Below, piece by piece: positions 4,149-7,427 of a DNA stretch of 7,427 nucleotides; within the stretch, counting starts at the first letter, position 1, and each line of letters opens with the position of its first letter. The notes under the pieces are model-generated. The model was not told the DNA's origin. It did no database searches and saw only the letters and a list, made by a program, of their open reading frames with translations. The DNA is taken from NCBI GenBank assembly GCA_937870605.1, contig CALMZW010000245.1, positions 1 through 7,427 on the forward strand, in the 5' to 3' direction. Position numbers and translations under genes: made by a program. The DNA comes from an uncultured Synergistaceae bacterium (lineage in GTDB: Bacteria; Synergistota; Synergistia; Synergistales; Aminobacteriaceae).

Positions 4149-5799
4149 TGAAACAGCTTCCTCCGATGAATTCACGGATGATGGAGTTGTTCGGAATCGC
4201 TTCCGATGGGATCATCGGCACGAATTTGAGCATCCCGAGTAGCCGCCGCGCCTCCCCGTAAACGGGAGAATCCTCCGGCACCGTATGCAGCACCGGCTGG
4301 ACGTACCCCTTCAGGACCGCAAGTTCGTAGGGGATCGAGGAATTGAACATCGCGTCCGCCCTTTTCTGATACGGGAAGATGTATTCCATTGCGCCGCGAA
4401 TGACCTTCGGCCAGAGCGCCAGCGTGGCCTCCGCGGAGTGTCCCCTGCTCCGGGCGTCCCGAACCAGCCGCCGAAGGAGTCGATTGTCCGTCGTGCTCGT
4501 TCTGTTATGCCAATCCAGACAGATTCCCGTCAGGGGCGAGACGAAAAGGCCATATCGCACATCGTCCGGGATGGGGGCGGTCACCGCGTCGTTCAGGCCG
4601 TGGATTCCCTCGATGATCAGAATATCCCTCGGGCCGAGCCGGAGCTTCGGGCCGGTCTTCTTCCGTCCCTCGCGAAAATCGAAGACCGGCAACGTCACCT
4701 CGTCTCCGGCGATGATCCGGCGGAGCTGATCTTCAAGCAACCGGAGATCCAGCGCCTCCAGCACCTCGAAGTCGAAATTTCCCTCCGCGTCGCGCGGCGT
4801 CTGCTCCCGGTCCAGGAAGTAGTTATCGAGCGAGACGACGACGGGCTTTTTTCCGCACACCTGCAACTGGATCTTGAGCCGCTCCGAAAAGGTCGTCTTT
4901 CCCGACCCGGACGGCCCCGCTATCGCGACAACCTTGACCGCCTGACGGGCGGCGATGTCTTCGGCGATCCGGGCGAGCTTTTGCGCGTGAAGCGCCTCGG
5001 AGATCAGGATCAGCTCGTTCCCCTTGCCGTCCGCCACCATACGGTGCAGGCTGTCCATCGTCCCGACACCGAGAACGTGAAGCCATCGGGCGTAATCGAG
5101 GAACACCTCCGAGAGGTTGCGTGAGGCCTGAAACGGGGGGAGTCTGTCCGGATACCCGACCGTCGGGAAACGAAGGACCATTCCGGGCGAAAAGGGGATC
5201 AGATCGTAGTCCCGGAGATAGCCCGTCGACGGGGCGAGCGGCGCGTAATAGAACCCGTAGCGGTCCGCGCACTTGTAGAGTTCGACCGGATCCTCTCCCG
5301 ACCACGCGAAAAGGCGCGCCCCTTCGGGGCTTCCCTGACGTTCGAAAATGCGTTTCGCCTTGTCGATGGAGAGGACGCGTCGCGTTATGGGGATATCCTG
5401 GGAGATCAGATCGTCCATGGTGCTCCTGATGGCCCGGATATCGTCCTCCGATATGTCGCCGTCCGCGAATTCCCAGTAATACCCCTCGCTGATGGAGTGG
5501 CGAACGATCACATCCCTGTGGAGCGCCCTGTTGGCCGCAATGACGAGGAGAAAGCTCAGAGAACGGCGATAGACTTCCATTCCCTCGAAGGAACTCGTGT
5601 CGACGAACGAAACTTCCGAGTCCTCGTCCAGAACCCAGTCGAGGGATCGAAGATACCTGTTGACGCGCCACGCGACGATTTCCGCGCCGGAGCGGGCGAT
5701 GCACTTGTCCGGCTCGCACTCGGCCAGCACCGACTTCCCGGCCATGGGGACTTCGCTGCAAAGGAACGGTCCGTTCGTAACTTGTATGGTGATCGACAT
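4141..5799 (-). CDS. Nucleoside (uridine-type) kinase with ThrRS-like N-terminal region
   Basis: This 552-aa protein has two parts. Residues 283-520 are a uridine kinase/phosphoribulokinase-type P-loop kinase: Walker A GPSGSGKTT (295-303), the SLDNYF substrate strand (323-328), Walker B-like LIIEGIHGLN (394-403) and an Arg-rich lid TDNRLLRRLVRDARSRG (437-453). It should transfer phosphate from ATP to a nucleoside such as uridine or cytidine; the substrate is not provable here. Residues 1-60 look TGS-like and 67-190 resemble the accessory editing domain of threonyl-tRNA synthetase (SLSFLLVIAANRALHRDV, RHSISEGYYWEF), an architecture known for long bacterial nucleoside kinases. The start is set by GGAGG (5808-5812) 8 nt upstream of ATG 5797-5799; the extension to a GTG at 5836-5838 lacks a good RBS. 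The 3' end overlaps the LacI gene by 8 nt, and the GntR gene is divergent. Confidence 0.92.
   Translation of the reverse strand: MSITIQVTNGPFLCSEVPMAGKSVLAECEPDKCIARSGAEIVAWRVNRYLRSLDWVLDEDSEVSFVDTSSFEGMEVYRRSLSFLLVIAANRALHRDVIVRHSISEGYYWEFADGDISEDDIRAIRSTMDDLISQDIPITRRVLSIDKAKRIFERQGSPEGARLFAWSGEDPVELYKCADRYGFYYAPLAPSTGYLRDYDLIPFSPGMVLRFPTVGYPDRLPPFQASRNLSEVFLDYARWLHVLGVGTMDSLHRMVADGKGNELILISEALHAQKLARIAEDIAARQAVKVVAIAGPSGSGKTTFSERLKIQLQVCGKKPVVVSLDNYFLDREQTPRDAEGNFDFEVLEALDLRLLEDQLRRIIAGDEVTLPVFDFREGRKKTGPKLRLGPRDILIIEGIHGLNDAVTAPIPDDVRYGLFVSPLTGICLDWHNRTSTTDNRLLRRLVRDARSRGHSAEATLALWPKVIRGAMEYIFPYQKRADAMFNSSIPYELAVLKGYVQPVLHTVPEDSPVYGEARRLLGMLKFVPMIPSEAIPNNSIIREFIGGSCFNV
4159..4164 (-). promoter_or_regulatory. 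RBS of the LacI gene inside the kinase 3' end
   Basis: GGAGGA on the minus strand lies 10 nt before the ATG at 4146-4148 and inside the last codons of the kinase gene. It decides between this start and an in-frame ATG at 4173-4175, which has no RBS. The placement supports one mRNA for the kinase and the regulator. Confidence 0.7.
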
Positions 5800-5850
5800 C
5801 TTCCCCGCCTCCCTCCGGATTGTCTCGTCTTTGCGCACTCACTTTACTAC

Positions 5851-5880
5851 AGCCCGGTGCTTTTCGCATTGGGCTTTCTT
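5851..5880 (+). other. Terminator-like stem-loop / palindrome in the kinase-gntR intergenic region
   Basis: AGCCCGGTGC (5851-5860) and GCATTGGGCT (5866-5875) enclose the loop TTTTC. As plus-strand RNA all ten pairs form (two are G-U), and a U-rich UUCUU follows, as in an intrinsic terminator. On the minus strand the two G-U positions become mismatches. No plus-strand gene precedes it closely. It directly abuts the -35 box of gntR and lies about 50 bp upstream of the kinase gene, so it could instead be a GntR operator or an insulator against antisense transcription. Confidence 0.45.
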
Positions 5881-5907
5881 GCCTGAAACCCGCGAATGCA
5901 CTATGCT
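5879..5907 (+). promoter_or_regulatory. Probable promoter of gntR-exbB-exbD
   Basis: TTGCCT (5879-5884, 4 of 6) and TATGCT (5902-5907, 4 of 6) are spaced by 17 nt. The predicted start near 5914 leaves a leader of about 27 nt that holds the AAGGA used by the gntR gene. This is a modest motif match. The palindrome at 5851-5875 adjoins it, which would suit autoregulation. Confidence 0.4.
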
Positions 5908-5940
5908 GGACGGCAGAAAACCGGGAAAGGACTGACCCCT

Positions 5941-6678
5941 ATGGAATCGACCCGCGGGACGCCGCTGAAGGTCTACGAACGTGTTGCGGAAAATCTCAAG
6001 TTCATGATTGCCTCGGGAGAGCTTCCTCCGGGGTCGCCGCTTCCGGCGGAACGGCAGCTCATCGACCGCTTTTCGATCAGCAGGACGACGCTGCGGCAGG
6101 CATACCGGATTCTCGAGAATGTCGGCCTGATCGAGTGTCTGCCGGGCAAGGGGCGTTTCGTGCGGAAGTCGCGCATCGAGAGAACTCCCACAGGAGTCGT
6201 TCCCCTTCAGGACGAATCGATCCTCGAACTGGTCGAGGCCCGGATGATCTTCGAACCCGCCATCGCCGCGGAAGCCGCGAAGCACGCGTCCCCTTCCGAC
6301 CTGACGAAGATCCGGAGGATCCTCACGAAGACGAGCAAGGATGTCGAATCCCTCACGCACCGCGCGGAGTGCGACTACGACTTCCATCTGCTCATGGCCG
6401 AGGCTACGCACAACTTCATATTCGTCAATATCATGAAGATGATGTTCAACCTTGTCATGGTGACGCACGAACGCATTTACGGCCTTCTTGCGGACAAGGA
6501 GATTTTCCTTCGCGAGCACGATGAAATCTACAACGCCGTTCTCGGCCGCGACATCAAAAAGGCGTCGAGGCTGATGACGGAACACGTCCTGCGCGTCTAC
6601 CGGACGCTTCAGGACGGAATCGCGCTGGAAGGGATCCGGACATCCGAAGAGACCCGGGGGGGCGCTACGGAAGAATGA
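5941..6678 (+). CDS. GntR-family transcriptional regulator, FadR/FCD type
   Basis: The 245-aa protein has a winged helix at residues 10-78 (KVYERVAENLKFMIASGELPPGS split as family motif, LPAERQLIDRFSISRTTLRQ, then GLIECLPGKGRFV) and an all-helical FCD ligand domain at 92-225. FCD metal/ligand residues are visible: D145 and H149 in DYDFH, H193 in REHDEI, and H215 in MTEHV. LVEARMIFEPAIAAEAA (97-113) is the usual FCD opening. Such proteins sense small carboxylates or sugar acids and usually repress adjacent operons. The start at ATG 5941 follows AAGGA (5927-5931) by 9 nt; an upstream ATG at 5896 has no RBS. The stop overlaps the next gene's ATG as ATGA, so the regulator is co-translated with the ExbB/ExbD pair and is divergent from the kinase. 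Either direction could be its target. Confidence 0.94.
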   Translation: MESTRGTPLKVYERVAENLKFMIASGELPPGSPLPAERQLIDRFSISRTTLRQAYRILENVGLIECLPGKGRFVRKSRIERTPTGVVPLQDESILELVEARMIFEPAIAAEAAKHASPSDLTKIRRILTKTSKDVESLTHRAECDYDFHLLMAEATHNFIFVNIMKMMFNLVMVTHERIYGLLADKEIFLREHDEIYNAVLGRDIKKASRLMTEHVLRVYRTLQDGIALEGIRTSEETRGGATEE

Positions 6679-7325
6679 GCGCCATGCAGGCCGGCGGGCC
6701 GATCATGTGGGTCATCGCCGCCCTTTCCGTTGTCGGGCTCGCGATCATCATCGAAAGGCTCCTCTTCTTTCACAAAGCGTCGACCGATCCGGAATCGCTG
6801 GAGACGGCGCTCGGCGAGGCGATTTTCGCGCATGACAAGGAACGGGCCGTTCACATCGCCCGTTCCGGCGCCAGTTCGCTCCATCGGCTCTTCCAGGCCG
6901 GGGTGTATCATTTCGGCATCGAAACCGAGGCGATGCGTATCCTCATGGAACAGCAGGTTCGCCGCGAAGTCTACCGGTGGGAACGGGGACTCCCGCTGCT
7001 TTCGACGATCGCCCGCGTCACGCCGCTTCTCGGACTGCTCGGCACCGTATTGGGGCTCGTGGAAATTTTCCAGACGCTGCCGTCGATATCGGACTCTCCG
7101 ATGGCGTCCATTTCGGGGGGACTCTGGAAGGCGCTGTTCACGACGGTCGCCGGACTTGCCGCAGCCATTCCCGCCATTCTGTTCCACTCGTTTCTCGCGT
7201 CCCGGATAGACAATCAGGAAGAGATGCTGAATCGCGGAGCCGACTACATCATCCGGGAGAACATGGCGCACCTTCGCCGCTCCGGGGCGGCTTCCTTCGC
7301 TTCCCCGGCCGCACGGGAGGAATAG
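6675..7325 (+). CDS. MotA/TolQ/ExbB-family proton channel subunit
   Basis: The 216-aa inner-membrane protein has three predicted spans: 11-33 (MWVIAALSVVGLAIIIERLL), 112-134 (TPLLGLLGTVLGLVEIF) and 149-173 (LFTTVAGLAAAIPAILF), with a cytoplasmic stretch between spans 1 and 2. With an ExbD/TolR partner such proteins use proton motive force to energise outer-membrane transport (TonB) or envelope integrity (Tol). T124 and T157 match E. coli ExbB T148 and T181. At the site of ExbB E176 this protein has K152 (WKALFTT), a reversed charge. ATG 6675 overlaps the gntR stop (ATGA); ATG 6684 has better spacing (10 nt) to GGAAG at 6669-6673 and would give 213 aa. The protein is slightly shorter than E. 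coli ExbB (244 aa). ExbB versus TolQ cannot be decided without the downstream genes. Confidence 0.93.
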   Translation: MSAMQAGGPIMWVIAALSVVGLAIIIERLLFFHKASTDPESLETALGEAIFAHDKERAVHIARSGASSLHRLFQAGVYHFGIETEAMRILMEQQVRREVYRWERGLPLLSTIARVTPLLGLLGTVLGLVEIFQTLPSISDSPMASISGGLWKALFTTVAGLAAAIPAILFHSFLASRIDNQEEMLNRGADYIIRENMAHLRRSGAASFASPAAREE

Positions 7326-7332
7326 AGGGGCC

Positions 7333-7427
7333 ATGCGCTCTTCGCGGCGGCGCGTTTCGCCGGACGTCGATCTCACCCCCCTGGTCGACATTCTCTTCAC
7401 CTTTATCCTCTTCTTCGTCCTGACGAC
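7333..7427 (+). CDS. ExbD/TolR-family protein, 5' part only
   Basis: Thirty-one codons are visible before the window ends. A basic cytoplasmic N-terminus (MRSSRRR) leads into VSPDVDLTPLVDILFTFILF, the classic start of ExbD/TolR, with the functionally essential transmembrane Asp at D19 (equivalent to D25 of E. coli ExbD). It begins 7 nt after the exbB-like stop with a purine-rich AGAGG 4 nt upstream and GGGAGG 12 nt upstream. The rest of the span and the periplasmic domain lie outside the window. As the partner of the preceding channel protein it completes the proton-driven motor. Confidence 0.9.
   Translation, partial: MRSSRRRVSPDVDLTPLVDILFTFILFFVLT

Noticed and set aside
4285..5124. Plus-strand open frame of 279 codons opposite the kinase
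   Set aside because: Antisense shadow in GC-rich sequence, with no RBS and no recognisable motif, while the minus strand encodes clear kinase motifs.
5800..5838. GTG start at 5838 for the nucleoside kinase
   Set aside because: There is no convincing RBS upstream, while ATG 5797-5799 has GGAGG at 8 nt.
1..7427. CRISPR array, tRNA or rRNA gene, insertion sequence, attachment site
   Set aside because: I found no regularly spaced repeats, cloverleaf arms, transposase or integrase motifs, or terminal inverted repeats on either strand.

Overview
The window is GC-rich (near 60% by eye), densely coded bacterial chromosome with strong AGGAGG-type ribosome binding sites. It ends in an ExbB/ExbD-type pair, which implies a cell with an outer membrane. 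One gene is a long nucleoside kinase with a ThrRS-like N-terminus, a type I associate with Firmicutes, Thermotogae and Synergistota. Together these suggest a Gram-negative-type anaerobe, perhaps Synergistota. That placement is inference; no rRNA or other decisive marker is present. I see no tRNA, CRISPR array, insertion sequence or phage gene.

Layout. Left block, minus strand: a 145-residue protein of unknown function (12-449) lies downstream of the universal GTPase/ATPase gene ychF (549-1640). Between them are a stem-loop right after the ychF stop and a promoter for the small gene. Divergent from ychF, on the plus strand, is a membrane protein (1831-2961) with about four transmembrane segments, a PAS-like domain and a GGDEF domain that has lost its catalytic motif but keeps the RxxD inhibitory-site motif. 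Its 5' end is problematic: a short frame with a strong RBS (1742-1825) runs in a different phase and stops 5 nt before the downstream ATG. The ychF/sensor intergenic region holds a perfectly palindromic -10 box (ATTATAAT).

Middle block, minus strand, reading right to left: nucleoside kinase (4141-5799), then a translationally overlapping, unusually short LacI-family regulator (3306-4148), then a 74-residue orphan protein with two tryptophan-rich repeats (3016-3240). The 65 bp between the LacI gene and the orphan is the most structured stretch of the window. It contains two overlapping inverted repeats that cannot both form, and a TTGACA/TATCGT promoter with a perfect palindrome as its spacer. 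That promoter is placed so that the transcript would begin at or next to the orphan's ATG.

Right block, plus strand: a FadR-type GntR regulator (5941-6678) is divergent from the kinase, overlaps an ExbB/TolQ/MotA-family channel gene by ATGA, and is followed after 7 nt by an ExbD/TolR-family gene cut by the window edge. The likely logic is an energised outer-membrane transport module under a GntR regulator, next to a kinase-LacI unit. The substrate cannot be read from the sequence.

The best candidates for something undescribed are the regulatory knot at 3246-3306 with its orphan gene, and the membrane PAS/degenerate-GGDEF protein as a possible c-di-GMP receptor.
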